Below the pieces are notes generated by a model. It was not told the origin of the DNA. It saw only the letters and a program-made list of their open reading frames with translations, and searched no databases. This document shows positions 15,884 through 24,624 of a stretch of DNA of 30,778 bases, one piece after another. A program made the position numbers and the translations under genes. Within the stretch, counting starts at the first letter, position 1, and each line of letters starts with the position of its first letter. Source of the DNA: CAYRUP01 sp964578975. Its GTDB lineage: Bacteria > Pseudomonadota > Gammaproteobacteria > DSM-16500. The DNA lies in assembly GCA_964578975.1 (NCBI GenBank), contig CAZOFA010000018.1, positions 1-30,778 of the forward strand, given 5' to 3'.

Positions 15884-17036
15884 CTCGAAATCCTAGCATT
15901 TTCATGCGATTTTCGTAATCAATACGTAATAACAATGCGATCACCATACAGCTCACTAACATACTGCTGCCGCCATAACTCATCAGTGGTAACGTCAATC
16001 CTTTGGTGGGTAAAATGCCGCAATTGACACCCATGCTCACAGTAAATTGAATGGCAATCCAGAGACCAAATCCATAGGCCATAAATCCCGAAAAATGATG
16101 ACCTAAGCGTTGCGCTTGTCGGCCAATTAAAAAAATTCGCAACACCAAAAAAGTAAATAAGGCGATCACGATCAACATGCCGACCAATCCTAATTCCTCA
16201 GCAATCACCGCAAATAAAAAATCGGTGTGTGCTTCGGGTAAATAAAATAATTTTTGAATACTTTGCCCTAAACCCACACCAAATAATCCACCACGACCAA
16301 AGGCAATTAACGATTGTGTGAGTTGGTAACCGCTATTAAATGCATTCGCCCACGGATTTAAAAAAGAGGTGAGACGAACGAGGCGATAAGGCTCAGAGAT
16401 GGCAATAACAAATAATGCAAGCACCACGACAATAAATAATAAAACAAAATGTCGGAGTTGCATTCCCGCCAAAAACATCATGCCCAATGCGGTGGCAGTG
16501 ACGACAACGGTTGCCCCAAAATCAGGTTCGCGTAACAACAAAACCGCAATCACCGCGAGTAATCCCATTGGTTTTAAAAATCCGCTAAAACTGGTTTTAA
16601 TTTCGTGATTGCGCCGCTCAAGATAACTTGCCATATAAATGACGACCGTGAGCTTAGCAAGCTCAGACACTTGCATACCAAAAACACCCAAACCAATCCA
16701 ACGCGCACTGCCATTCACTGAATGACCGATTCCGGGAAGCAAAACCAAAGCGAGTAACAACATCGATCCGACAATGAGAACTCCGCTAATTTTTTCTAAA
16801 TCTTGTATTTCAAATTGTACGATGATCGCACCGAGTAAGATGCCCAGAATGAGATAAATCGCTTGGCGATAAAAATAATAAAACGGTTGATGTAATTGTT
16901 GATCGGACACCACGATGGATGCCGATGCCACCATGAGTAATCCCAACCCCACCAAACATAACACAACGTACACTAACCAGCGATCATAGGGCATGGGCGG
17001 TGTCATAGCACGTCTTGGCGGGTGAGTATTTTGCAT
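15876..17036 (-). CDS. ftsW: Septal peptidoglycan polymerase FtsW
   Basis: SEDS-family membrane protein that polymerises lipid II at the septum together with FtsI. The 386 residues contain about ten hydrophobic helices. Family marks are MLLREPDFGATVV-like sequence in the middle (LLREPDFGATVVVTA), NPWANAFNSGYQLTQSLIAF, LPEAHTDFLFAVIAEELGL and the late LPLMSYGGSSMLVS. The N-terminus is basic and Pro-rich and lies on the cytoplasmic side. The start at 17036 has no strong ribosome site, so the true start could differ by a few codons. It follows murD by ten bases. Confidence 0.96.
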   Translation of the reverse strand: MQNTHPPRRAMTPPMPYDRWLVYVVLCLVGLGLLMVASASIVVSDQQLHQPFYYFYRQAIYLILGILLGAIIVQFEIQDLEKISGVLIVGSMLLLALVLLPGIGHSVNGSARWIGLGVFGMQVSELAKLTVVIYMASYLERRNHEIKTSFSGFLKPMGLLAVIAVLLLREPDFGATVVVTATALGMMFLAGMQLRHFVLLFIVVVLALFVIAISEPYRLVRLTSFLNPWANAFNSGYQLTQSLIAFGRGGLFGVGLGQSIQKLFYLPEAHTDFLFAVIAEELGLVGMLIVIALFTFLVLRIFLIGRQAQRLGHHFSGFMAYGFGLWIAIQFTVSMGVNCGILPTKGLTLPLMSYGGSSMLVSCMVIALLLRIDYENRMKMLGFRDE

Positions 17037-17046
17037 TTAAAGCCTG

Positions 17047-18378
17047 TTAAAGTGATTGAACAAGCCGAGTAAAAACTTCACCTCGATGTTCAAAATTATT
17101 AAACATATCGAAACTCGCACAAGCCGGTGATAGCAAAATGCTATCATTATTTTCCGCTAACGAATCCGATAAACCAATCGCTTCTTCCATATTATTGGCA
17201 AAACGCGTCGAAACGCGATCACCAATCACATTTGCCAAAATAGGTGCGTCTTCACCAATCAACACAACTGCTTTCACATATTTTTCGATGGCAGGAATCA
17301 GTGGCGAAAAATCTGCATTTTTACCCACGCCGCCTGCAATTAAAATTAATTTACCCTGAATCTCAGGTCCTAATCCATTAATGGCTGCCAACGTGGCACC
17401 CACATTCGTTCCCTTAGAATCGTTATACCAAAAAACGCCGTTACGCTCACGCACCAACTGACAGCGATGCGGTAATCCCTTAAATTGCAATAACGTTTGC
17501 ACCATCGCGTGCATTGGCAATCCATAACCTAAACCGATCGCGAGGGACGCCAGTGCATTGGCTTGATAATGTCGACCTAAAATAGGTAATTCACGCGCAG
17601 GTATCAGGGTTTGATTTTCATAAGCCAAATATATTTCGCCAGATTGTTTCAACAAACCAAATTCATTTTCTTCTGGTTGCTCGAGTGTGAAATATATTTT
17701 CCGCTTGAGCGTCTTACCTTGATATTCAGTCAATGGATCATCACGATTACAAACAACAATTTCCGCGAGTGAATAAATACGTTGTTTTGCCGCGCAATAA
17801 TCTTCGAGTGTGTTGTATCGATCCATATGATCGGGTGTCACATTCAATACGGTGGCAACTTTGGGCGCGAGTGAATAAGTGGTTTCTAATTGAAAACTCG
17901 ATAATTCCAATACAAATAATTCCGGATGTGGTGTTGTTAATAATTCGAGCGCCGGCGTTCCCAGATTTCCCCCCACCGCCACGTGAATGCCTGCGGCATG
18001 CGCCATTTCACCGACTAAAGTGGTCACTGTGCTTTTTGCATTCGTGCCCGTAATGCCAATCACAGGCGCTTTCGCTGCTTCGGCAAAAAGTTCAATATCA
18101 CCGACGACAGGTATACCACGTTTAATTTGTGCTGCAATCGCAGGTTCGTATAATGCCACACCCGGACTGATGATAATTTTAGTGGCGCGCGCTAATAAAT
18201 TTTCATCTAATTTTCCCGCCGAAATGAGTACGCCGGGAAATTGTTCTTTGCATTCTTTTGTATTCGGTGGCTGTGCACGACTATCGGTGACTGCGACTGA
18301 AAAACCTTTTTGCACGAGATAACGCACTGCAGATAATCCAGAGCGACCCAATCCCACGACGACATGTAAATCTTTCAT
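17047..18378 (-). CDS. murD: UDP-N-acetylmuramoyl-L-alanine--D-glutamate ligase
   Basis: Cytoplasmic ligase adding D-Glu, the second amino acid of the stem peptide. The 443-residue protein has the N-terminal VVVGLGRSGLSAVRYL, the ATP loop GTNAKST at 111-117 with Lys115, ELSSFQLETT, NVTPDHMDRY and NDSKGTNVGAT. The Ala in the ATP loop replaces the commoner Gly; from memory the same variant occurs in Pseudomonas, so I do not count it as damage. GGTGAGA before the ATG overlaps the mraY stop region. The gene lies ten bases from mraY. Confidence 0.97.
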   Translation of the reverse strand: MKDLHVVVGLGRSGLSAVRYLVQKGFSVAVTDSRAQPPNTKECKEQFPGVLISAGKLDENLLARATKIIISPGVALYEPAIAAQIKRGIPVVGDIELFAEAAKAPVIGITGTNAKSTVTTLVGEMAHAAGIHVAVGGNLGTPALELLTTPHPELFVLELSSFQLETTYSLAPKVATVLNVTPDHMDRYNTLEDYCAAKQRIYSLAEIVVCNRDDPLTEYQGKTLKRKIYFTLEQPEENEFGLLKQSGEIYLAYENQTLIPARELPILGRHYQANALASLAIGLGYGLPMHAMVQTLLQFKGLPHRCQLVRERNGVFWYNDSKGTNVGATLAAINGLGPEIQGKLILIAGGVGKNADFSPLIPAIEKYVKAVVLIGEDAPILANVIGDRVSTRFANNMEEAIGLSDSLAENNDSILLSPACASFDMFNNFEHRGEVFTRLVQSL

Positions 18379-18388
18379 ATTTTATTTC

Positions 18389-19471
18389 TCACCGTAATTT
18401 CAACGTAGCCAGTCCACATAACACCAGCACAAATGAAATAATCCAGAAACGTACAATCACGCGCGGCTCAGGCCAACCTTTTAATTCAAAATGATGATGA
18501 ATCGGCGCCATGCGAAAAATTCGTTTACCGGTTAATTTAAATGAGGCCACTTGCAAAATCACAGAAACAGTTTCTAAGACAAATACACCGCCCATTAACA
18601 ATAAAATTAATTCTTGACGCACAATCACGGCAATAATGCCGAGAGCCGCACCCAACGATAATGCGCCCACATCGCCCATAAAAACTTGTGCGGGATACGC
18701 ATTGAACCACAAAAAACCTAATCCAGCACCCACCAATGCGCCACAAAATACGATGAGCTCACCTGCGCCTGGCACATAGGGAATCGCGAGATATTTTGCA
18801 AAATGAAAATTACCACTCGCATACGCAAATACACCCAGCGCTGCTGCCACTAACACTGCGGGTAAGGTTGCAAGACCATCTAATCCATCCGTTAAATTCA
18901 CTGCATTACTTGAACCGACAATAACAAAAAAAGTCAGCAAAATAAAAAATGGACCGAGTGGGATTAATACATCTTTAAAAAATGGCACGATTAAATTGGT
19001 GGATACTGGCGAACCTGCCGAAAAATAAAGATAAAATGCGGCAGCGAAGGCTAATAACGATTGAAAAAACAATTTGCGCCGCGCAGATAAACCACGACTG
19101 TGTTTCAACACTAATTTTAAATAATCATCCCACCAGCCAATCAAACCAAACCCTAATGTGATTAATAACACTAACCAAACATAACGATTAGTTAAATCGC
19201 TCCACAGTAACGTGCTTAAAGTAATGGCAACTAAAATCAGCGTGCCACCCATCGTGGGTGTTCCCGCTTTGGATAAATGACTTTGTGGACCATCTTTACG
19301 GACGACTTGTCCCACATGATATCGACTTAACCATGCGATCATGCTCGGACCAATCCACAGTGCAACAGCAAGAGACGTTAATGTTCCTAGAATCGCTCGT
19401 AACGTGAGATATGAAATCACGTGAAAAAAATGAAAATGTTTTGCCAAAATTTCGCTTAACCAAACTAACAT
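18389..19471 (-). CDS. mraY: Phospho-MurNAc-pentapeptide translocase MraY
   Basis: Integral membrane transferase that moves phospho-MurNAc-pentapeptide to undecaprenyl phosphate, making lipid I. It has 360 residues and about ten helices. Catalytic residues are visible as Asp115-Asp116 (WWDDYLKL), Asn192/Asp195/Asp198 (VNLTDGLDGLA) and Asp267 (FMGDVGAL), with the His triplet 325-327 (MAPIHHHFELKGW). The ribosome site AGGAGAG lies about eight bases before ATG, stronger than for most genes in the cluster. Its substrate needs MurF, whose gene is not next to it as it normally would be. Confidence 0.98.
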   Translation of the reverse strand: MLVWLSEILAKHFHFFHVISYLTLRAILGTLTSLAVALWIGPSMIAWLSRYHVGQVVRKDGPQSHLSKAGTPTMGGTLILVAITLSTLLWSDLTNRYVWLVLLITLGFGLIGWWDDYLKLVLKHSRGLSARRKLFFQSLLAFAAAFYLYFSAGSPVSTNLIVPFFKDVLIPLGPFFILLTFFVIVGSSNAVNLTDGLDGLATLPAVLVAAALGVFAYASGNFHFAKYLAIPYVPGAGELIVFCGALVGAGLGFLWFNAYPAQVFMGDVGALSLGAALGIIAVIVRQELILLLMGGVFVLETVSVILQVASFKLTGKRIFRMAPIHHHFELKGWPEPRVIVRFWIISFVLVLCGLATLKLR

Positions 19472-19492
19472 TTAATTGTCTCTCCTATTTTC

Positions 19493-19550
19493 GATTGCTT
19501 CGCTGCGCTCGCAATGACACTCTCGTCATTGCGAGCGTAGCGAAGCAATC
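19493..19550. repeat. Inverted repeat between murE and mraY
   Basis: Arms 19493..19517 and 19526..19550 are 25 bases each, complementary with one mismatch, around an 8-base loop (GATTGCTTCGCTGCGCTCGC begins the left arm). The same unit occurs as one arm at 6445..6476. It would fold into a strong hairpin in mRNA and is of the REP/MITE-like type. It lies in the 99-base gap where murF would be expected. Confidence 0.85.
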
Positions 19551-19570
19551 CAGGTTTTCGCTCACAAGAA

Positions 19571-21028
19571 TTATTTAGCATCCAACGCTACTTTTATTTC
19601 TTCTTCATCCATAAATGGAATTTTTTGATCCCCAATGATCTGATACGTTTCAGCACCCTTGCCTGCCACTAAAACACAATCACCCGCTGTCGCGTATTGT
19701 ATAGTGTCACGAATTGCTTTAGAACGATCATGTTCAATAATAATTTTTTTTATGCCTGAAAATCCTTGCATAATATCGTCCATAATTTGTTGAGGATTTT
19801 CATGCCGCGGATTGTCGTCTGTCACAATGATTTGATCGGCATAATCTTCCGCAATTTTCGCCATCATCGGACGTTTACCCCGATCCCGTTCGCCACCACA
19901 ACCGAAAACGCAATAGAGTTTTCCCTGACATTGTTTGCGTAATGCATGCAATACTTTCAGAAGTGCATCGGGTTTATGGGCATAATCGACAATCACGAGT
20001 GGTTTGTCATCACCCCCCAATGATTGCATACGACCGGGTACCGGTTTAATGTGACGTAAACATTTCGCCACCGTGGCGAAAGGAATTTCCAACAAACATA
20101 AGCTGGATATCACCGCCAAAATATTACTTAAATTAAATTGTCCAACCAGCGGAATAAATAATTCAGCTTTTCCCCAAGGCGTGTGAATATTTGCTTGCGT
20201 GCCATGGTGATCCATATGAGTTTCAGTCACAAAAACATCCGCATTTTTTGTTTCAGTGCTATAAGAAATAACTTTGTCTAATGATGCAATCAATTCAGCA
20301 CCGAATGCATCATCTGCATTAATCACTGCATTTTTACTCTGAGAAAATAATTGTTTTTTTGCCTGACCATATTTTTCCATCGTGCCATGATAATCTAAAT
20401 GTTCACGTGTCAGATTGGTAAAAACACCCACTTCAAATTCAATGCCTTTCACGCGGCCCTGATCTAAACTATGCGAAGAAACTTCCATCGCAGTCAGGTG
20501 AACACCTTGTTGCAAAAATTCGGCGAGCGTGCGTTGTAATGTAATAACGTCTGGTGTAGTTAAATTCGTGTCGTGAAGATTTCCATATAAACCATTACCC
20601 AAAGTGCCCACAATACCGCAAGGCATATTCAGTTGCTGTAACACCGCACCAATAAATTGCGTGCAGGAAGTTTTCCCACTGGTGCCAGTCACCCCCACCA
20701 TACGCATTTTTTTTGCGGGATATGCATAAAATCGCGCAGCGATTTCCGCCATTTTGGTTTTTAAATCAGGCAATGAAATCACTGGAACAGCACCGCGCCA
20801 ATGTAATGCGATTAATTCGGATTCGGTGAGCACAGCCGCGACCCCATTTTGAATTGCCGCTTCAATAAATTCACGTCCATCGTGTCGCGTGCCTGGAATT
20901 GCAAAAAATAAATCGCCTACTTCCGCCGCACGACTATCGAGCGACAATCCTGTGATGTTGACGTCGCGTTCAAGCATCACGGGCACAATATCTGCAATTA
21001 ACTGCTTTAGCATCATAAGAATATTCAT
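19571..21028 (-). CDS. murE: UDP-MurNAc-L-Ala-D-Glu--meso-diaminopimelate ligase
   Basis: Cytoplasmic ligase adding the third stem residue. The 485 residues include the ATP loop GVTGTSGKTS (112-121, Lys119), the Lys224 expected to be carbamylated (YGQAKKQLF), VDYAHKPDAL and GCGGERDRGKR. The motif DNPRHEN at 405-411 marks meso-diaminopimelate specificity, so the wall is of the Gram-negative type. No ribosome site is seen before the ATG at 21028; Met5 and Met6 are alternative starts, also without one. A TATAAT lies 15 bases before the ATG. The neighbour on the far side should be murF but is mraY; the protein is not a MurE-MurF fusion. Confidence 0.96.
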   Translation of the reverse strand: MNILMMLKQLIADIVPVMLERDVNITGLSLDSRAAEVGDLFFAIPGTRHDGREFIEAAIQNGVAAVLTESELIALHWRGAVPVISLPDLKTKMAEIAARFYAYPAKKMRMVGVTGTSGKTSCTQFIGAVLQQLNMPCGIVGTLGNGLYGNLHDTNLTTPDVITLQRTLAEFLQQGVHLTAMEVSSHSLDQGRVKGIEFEVGVFTNLTREHLDYHGTMEKYGQAKKQLFSQSKNAVINADDAFGAELIASLDKVISYSTETKNADVFVTETHMDHHGTQANIHTPWGKAELFIPLVGQFNLSNILAVISSLCLLEIPFATVAKCLRHIKPVPGRMQSLGGDDKPLVIVDYAHKPDALLKVLHALRKQCQGKLYCVFGCGGERDRGKRPMMAKIAEDYADQIIVTDDNPRHENPQQIMDDIMQGFSGIKKIIIEHDRSKAIRDTIQYATAGDCVLVAGKGAETYQIIGDQKIPFMDEEEIKVALDAK

Positions 21029-21043
21029 GTGATAAAAAAACGC

Positions 21044-21049
21044 ATTATA
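21044..21049 (-). promoter_or_regulatory. Consensus -10 box just upstream of murE
   Basis: On the minus strand TATAAT lies 15 bases before the murE ATG, within the 27-base ftsI-murE gap. No good -35 hexamer is seen 17 bases further up. If used, the transcript would start a few bases from the ATG and be almost leaderless, which would suit the missing ribosome site. Chance occurrence is possible. Confidence 0.25.
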
Positions 21050-21055
21050 CGTGAG

Positions 21056-22732
21056 TTATTTTGCGAGATCATCTGGTGGAATATTTAAAATTCGCAAAGA
21101 ACCTTCCATGATTTTTTCAAATACCGGGCCTGAGACATAACCCCCCAAATAATCTTTGCCTTGTGGATCATGAATCACGACTGCCACCACTAATCTTGGA
21201 TGGGTCGCAGGCGCAATCCCCACAAAAGATGAGGTATAACGATGTTTTTGATACGTTTTATTTTCAGAAACCCATGCCGTTCCCGTCTTCCCAGCGACGG
21301 TGTAACCCGCGACACGTGCATTTTGCCCAGTGCCACCTTTGGCTAAAACAGACTGCAACATATTCAGCATTTTGTGCGCAATCGCTTGATCCAATACACG
21401 CGTGCCTTCAGGTGCTTTATCAATTTTGAGTAAGGATAAGGGAAGTTTAATGCCATCATTCGCGATCGTTGCATACGCATGCGCAAGTTGTAATGTTGTG
21501 ACGGAAATTCCATAACCAAACGATAAGGTGGCCAGCGGCAATGGTTTCCATGTGGGACGATTGACTAATTTTCCTGCTTGTTCACCAGGAAAACCAATAC
21601 CGGTGACTTCACCAAAACCCATGCGATGGAGCAAACTCCACAACTGATTCGGTGGCAGCGTCAAAATCACTTTCGTCATTCCCACGTTGCTCGAGACTTG
21701 TAAAATTTGCATTAACGTAATCAACCCTTGTTGATGCTCATCGCGCAGTGTTTTATTTCCCACACGAATCCAACCGGGATTGGTATCCACCACCGTATCA
21801 GGTTGATATCTTCCACTTTCAAGCGCAGTTGCCACACTGAACGATTTCATGGTGGAACCCGGCTCAAAACTATCCGTCACCGCACGATTGCGAAACGTCT
21901 CTTTTTCTTGCGATGCAATTTTATTGGGATTGAAAGAAGGTTGATTCACCATCGCGAGCACTTCACCCGTTTTCGCATCCAGCACGACGACGGAGCCCGA
22001 TAACGCTTTATTTTTTTGTACGCCATCCATTAATTCACGATAGGCAAGATATTGAATGCGACGATTCACACTTAAGACGAGATCATTTCCCGGTTTTTGT
22101 TGTTGAATATTTTGCACATCGGAAATCACTCGCCCCAATCGATCTTGGATCACTCTTTTTTTCCCCGGTAATCCTGTTAACCAATCATTGTAAACCAGCT
22201 CTAAACCTTCCTGACCTTTGTCATCAATATTGGTAAATCCGATGAGATGCGCGGTAATTTCACCTTCCGGATAAAAACGTTTGTAATCTTGTTGTAAATA
22301 AACGCCTGGAATTTTCAGCGCATGCACTTCATGCGCAATTGCTGGTGACACTTCACGCTTGAGATAAATAAATTCGCGCTTTTGTTTTTGCTGTAATAAA
22401 GTTTTAATGGTTGCTGTTTTGATATCGAGTTTATCGGCCAATACATTCATTGAATGCGCACGAATATTAAATTCTTTTGGATTAATCCAGACAGAGAAAA
22501 CGGAAGTACTAATTGCTAAAGGGTAACCATTGCGATCCGTGATCATGCCGCGAAAAGCCGGTTCTTTAATCATGCGTAACATACGCACATCACCTTGGCT
22601 TTGTAAAAAATGCCGATCAAGGACGGCAAGATCAAACATTCTTGCAATCAATCCGAAAACCACAAGAAGGATAAAAGATCCCAGCAAATAAAAACGCCAA
22701 GCATTAAATTCGATCGTTGATTTTGATTTCAC
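21056..22732 (-). CDS. ftsI: Septal peptidoglycan transpeptidase FtsI (PBP3)
   Basis: Class B penicillin-binding protein that cross-links septal peptidoglycan with FtsW. The 558 residues consist of a short cytoplasmic tail, one membrane helix at about 13-33, a pedestal domain with RGMITDRNGYPLAIST, and the transpeptidase domain. Active-site motifs are Ser293-Thr-Met-Lys296 (PGSTMKSF), Ser347-Ser-Asn349 and Lys482-Thr-Gly484 (AGKTGTAWVS). The start is GTG in a four-base overlap with the ftsL stop. All catalytic residues are present, so a beta-lactam-sensitive enzyme is expected. Confidence 0.97.
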   Translation of the reverse strand: MKSKSTIEFNAWRFYLLGSFILLVVFGLIARMFDLAVLDRHFLQSQGDVRMLRMIKEPAFRGMITDRNGYPLAISTSVFSVWINPKEFNIRAHSMNVLADKLDIKTATIKTLLQQKQKREFIYLKREVSPAIAHEVHALKIPGVYLQQDYKRFYPEGEITAHLIGFTNIDDKGQEGLELVYNDWLTGLPGKKRVIQDRLGRVISDVQNIQQQKPGNDLVLSVNRRIQYLAYRELMDGVQKNKALSGSVVVLDAKTGEVLAMVNQPSFNPNKIASQEKETFRNRAVTDSFEPGSTMKSFSVATALESGRYQPDTVVDTNPGWIRVGNKTLRDEHQQGLITLMQILQVSSNVGMTKVILTLPPNQLWSLLHRMGFGEVTGIGFPGEQAGKLVNRPTWKPLPLATLSFGYGISVTTLQLAHAYATIANDGIKLPLSLLKIDKAPEGTRVLDQAIAHKMLNMLQSVLAKGGTGQNARVAGYTVAGKTGTAWVSENKTYQKHRYTSSFVGIAPATHPRLVVAVVIHDPQGKDYLGGYVSGPVFEKIMEGSLRILNIPPDDLAK

Positions 22733-23064
22733 TCTTGAATAACTACCACCGATTTATTAGTTGGGATCGACATGCCCAATTCACCTTCCGCAATATTTTG
22801 AATGCGAGCTTGCATGATCCACGTACTTTTTTCTAATAACAATTGTCCCCACTGAACATGGAGCGCTTGTCGCTCATTTTGTGCTTGTTGAATGTTTGCA
22901 TTTAAGCACCGCGCTGTATTCGTCACATAAATCACGCCTAACGCTGAAATCAATACAGCGAAAACCATGGCGACCAGTGGCACTTGCGATCGATTTAAAA
23001 AAATCGAAATGACCCAGCCGCGCGACAATACCCCTTCATTTAAAAAACGAGCTGCTGCGTTCAT
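22729..23064 (-). CDS. ftsL: Cell division protein FtsL
   Basis: Small bitopic divisome protein that pairs with FtsB and FtsQ. The 111 residues have a basic N-terminus, one membrane helix at about 29-51 (PLVAMVFAVLISALGVIYV) and a periplasmic segment with coiled-coil character (NIQQAQNERQALHVQWGQLL). It ends in the usual region (IAEGELGMSIPTNKSVVVIQ). It is identified mainly by position between rsmH and ftsI and by this layout. It overlaps rsmH at ATGA and ftsI by four bases. Confidence 0.93.
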   Translation of the reverse strand: MNAAARFLNEGVLSRGWVISIFLNRSQVPLVAMVFAVLISALGVIYVTNTARCLNANIQQAQNERQALHVQWGQLLLEKSTWIMQARIQNIAEGELGMSIPTNKSVVVIQE

Positions 23065-23999
23065 AAAAGTTTCTCCCCTATCCGTAAAATAGCGCTGCGC
23101 GCGCGAGGATTGAGATTGATCTCGCGTTCGCTTGGTTTAATTGCACGACCTAACCGTTTAAACCTCATTTCAATATCAGCATGCTTAATCGGCAAACCAG
23201 CCGGAATTTCTTGACCGCATTCTTGACGAAGCATAAATTGCTTAACCACTCTATCTTCCAATGAGTGAAAACAAATAACTAATAAGCGTCCTTTTACGTT
23301 GAGCACTTCAATCGCTTGCGTTAAGCCTAATTCTAGATCTTCTAATTCTTTATTAATGACAATGCGTATTGCTTGAAAACTACGTGTTGCTGGATCTTTT
23401 CCTTTTTGCCAAACCGGTATGGCACGCGCAATAATTTCTGCTAATTGCGACGTGGTCGTAATCGGTGTGGTTTGTCTTGCCACAACAATTGCTCTTGCGA
23501 TACGACGTGCATAACGTTCTTCGCCGTATTCAAATAACACGCGGGTTAATTCTTTTTCATCGACTTTTGCAATCCACGTTGCCGCATCGATGCCTTGCGA
23601 ATTATCCATGCGCATGTCTAATTGACCTGCACGTTTAAAACTAAAACCACGATCGGGATTATTTAATTGCGGTGATGAAACGCCAAGATCAAACAAAATG
23701 CCGTCGATCTTGCCGACACAATTTTGTGTTGCCACAAAATCTGCAAGATCGGCAAACGAGCCATGTTGAATTGTAAAGCGTTTGTCATGCGAAAAATGTT
23801 CGCGTGCGTAGGCAATTGCTTCTGGATCTTTATCCAGTGCAAGCAGACGTCCTGTCGGACCCAAGTGATTTAATATCGCTTGTGTGTGTCCACCTCGACC
23901 GAAGGTAGCATCCAAATAAACACCATTCGGTTGAATCGCGAGATGAGAAATCACCTCAGTGAGCAACACCGATTGATGTTCGTTATATGTTTCGTTCAT
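23061..23999 (-). CDS. rsmH: 16S rRNA m4C1402 methyltransferase RsmH (MraW)
   Basis: SAM-dependent N4-methyltransferase of cytosine 1402 in the ribosomal P site. From the ATG at 23999 it has 312 residues, almost exactly the family length. It has the opening HQSVLLTEVISHL, the SAM-binding YLDATFGRGGHTQAIL, LFDLGVSSPQLNNPDRGFSF and VICFHSLEDRVVKQFM. An ATG at 24026 would add nine residues but has no ribosome site and nearly touches mraZ; AAGGTGG lies eight bases before 23999 and decides the start. It is second in the cluster, after mraZ. Confidence 0.95.
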   Translation of the reverse strand: MNETYNEHQSVLLTEVISHLAIQPNGVYLDATFGRGGHTQAILNHLGPTGRLLALDKDPEAIAYAREHFSHDKRFTIQHGSFADLADFVATQNCVGKIDGILFDLGVSSPQLNNPDRGFSFKRAGQLDMRMDNSQGIDAATWIAKVDEKELTRVLFEYGEERYARRIARAIVVARQTTPITTTSQLAEIIARAIPVWQKGKDPATRSFQAIRIVINKELEDLELGLTQAIEVLNVKGRLLVICFHSLEDRVVKQFMLRQECGQEIPAGLPIKHADIEMRFKRLGRAIKPSEREINLNPRARSAILRIGEKLL

Positions 24000-24027
24000 T
24001 CTACAAGCCACCTTGTTTTTCCTCATT

Positions 24028-24483
24028 TCACAATGAAAGTTTTTTTACTTCGTCTGGCAGTGTTGGATCCTCATTGGATTCTTCTGATAACCACTGATTA
24101 CGACGTTCTTGCCAATGCGTTTCGTCCCAAATTTCAAATTTTTTGCCTTGCCCCACTAACATTGCGGTTTTTGATAAACCGGCATATTCGCGCAATAAAG
24201 GCGGCAACAGTATACGGCCATGACTATCTAATTCAAGCTCTGTTGCATGACCAATGAGTAAACGTTGGATGCGACGTGCAGCCGAATTAAAGCTGGGTAA
24301 TTGAACGAGTTTGTTTTCGATTTCTTCCCAGGCAGGGAGGGGATAGAGCATGAGACACTTTTCTTCGGTATCAATTGTCAACACAACACTGCCGCGACTC
24401 TCTGAAAGTTGCTCGCGGTAACGGGTAGGAATGACGATTCTACCCTTAATATCAATGTTGATTCCGTTGACGCCTCTAAACAC
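24028..24483 (-). CDS. mraZ: Transcriptional regulator MraZ
   Basis: DNA-binding protein of the AbrB-like fold that regulates the division and cell wall cluster, usually by binding its own promoter. The 151 residues contain the two repeated modules with DxxxR motifs, DIKGRIVIPTRYR near 11-23 and DSHGRILLPPLLREY near 87-101. The start is a GTG with AGGAG six bases before it. It is the first gene of the cluster. The four evenly spaced GTGG boxes at 24563..24596 are the expected kind of binding site, so autoregulation is likely. The protein ends one base before an alternative rsmH start. Confidence 0.96.
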   Translation of the reverse strand: MFRGVNGINIDIKGRIVIPTRYREQLSESRGSVVLTIDTEEKCLMLYPLPAWEEIENKLVQLPSFNSAARRIQRLLIGHATELELDSHGRILLPPLLREYAGLSKTAMLVGQGKKFEIWDETHWQERRNQWLSEESNEDPTLPDEVKKLSL

Positions 24484-24562
24484 TGGTTTCTCCTTAAACT
24501 AGATAGAGGTTTGAACTTTGCCTGGAATCAGGATTTTCTGTACCTTCATAGCAAGAAATATA

Positions 24563-24596
24563 CCACGATTTCCCACAATATACCACTTTTTACCAC
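24563..24596 (-). promoter_or_regulatory. Candidate MraZ operator: four GTGG boxes at 10-bp spacing
   Basis: Read on the minus strand, GTGGTAAAAA, GTGGTATATT, GTGGGAAATC and GTGGTATATT follow one another without a break. The GTGG cores are at 24593..24596, 24583..24586, 24573..24576 and 24563..24566. MraZ of other bacteria binds short TGGGN-type direct repeats with a 5-base spacer, giving the same 10-base period. Two of the units carry TATATT, which could serve as -10 boxes, so MraZ binding would cover the promoter. The array ends 79 bases before the mraZ start. Confidence 0.8.
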
Positions 24597-24624
24597 TTTG
24601 TAGGCAAAAAAACGTGATAAAGAC

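Noticed and set aside
17157..18049. MurD ATP loop with Ala in place of Gly as a defect
   Set aside because: From memory the GTNAKST form occurs in functional MurD of other gammaproteobacteria, and the rest of the protein is intact.
17987..18322. 111-codon plus-strand open frame opposite murD
   Set aside because: It is antisense to a gene with intact motifs throughout, and no ribosome site or domain was seen.
23880..24257. 125-codon plus-strand open frame across the mraZ-rsmH junction
   Set aside because: It overlaps two firmly identified genes, and its composition fits reverse-strand reading.
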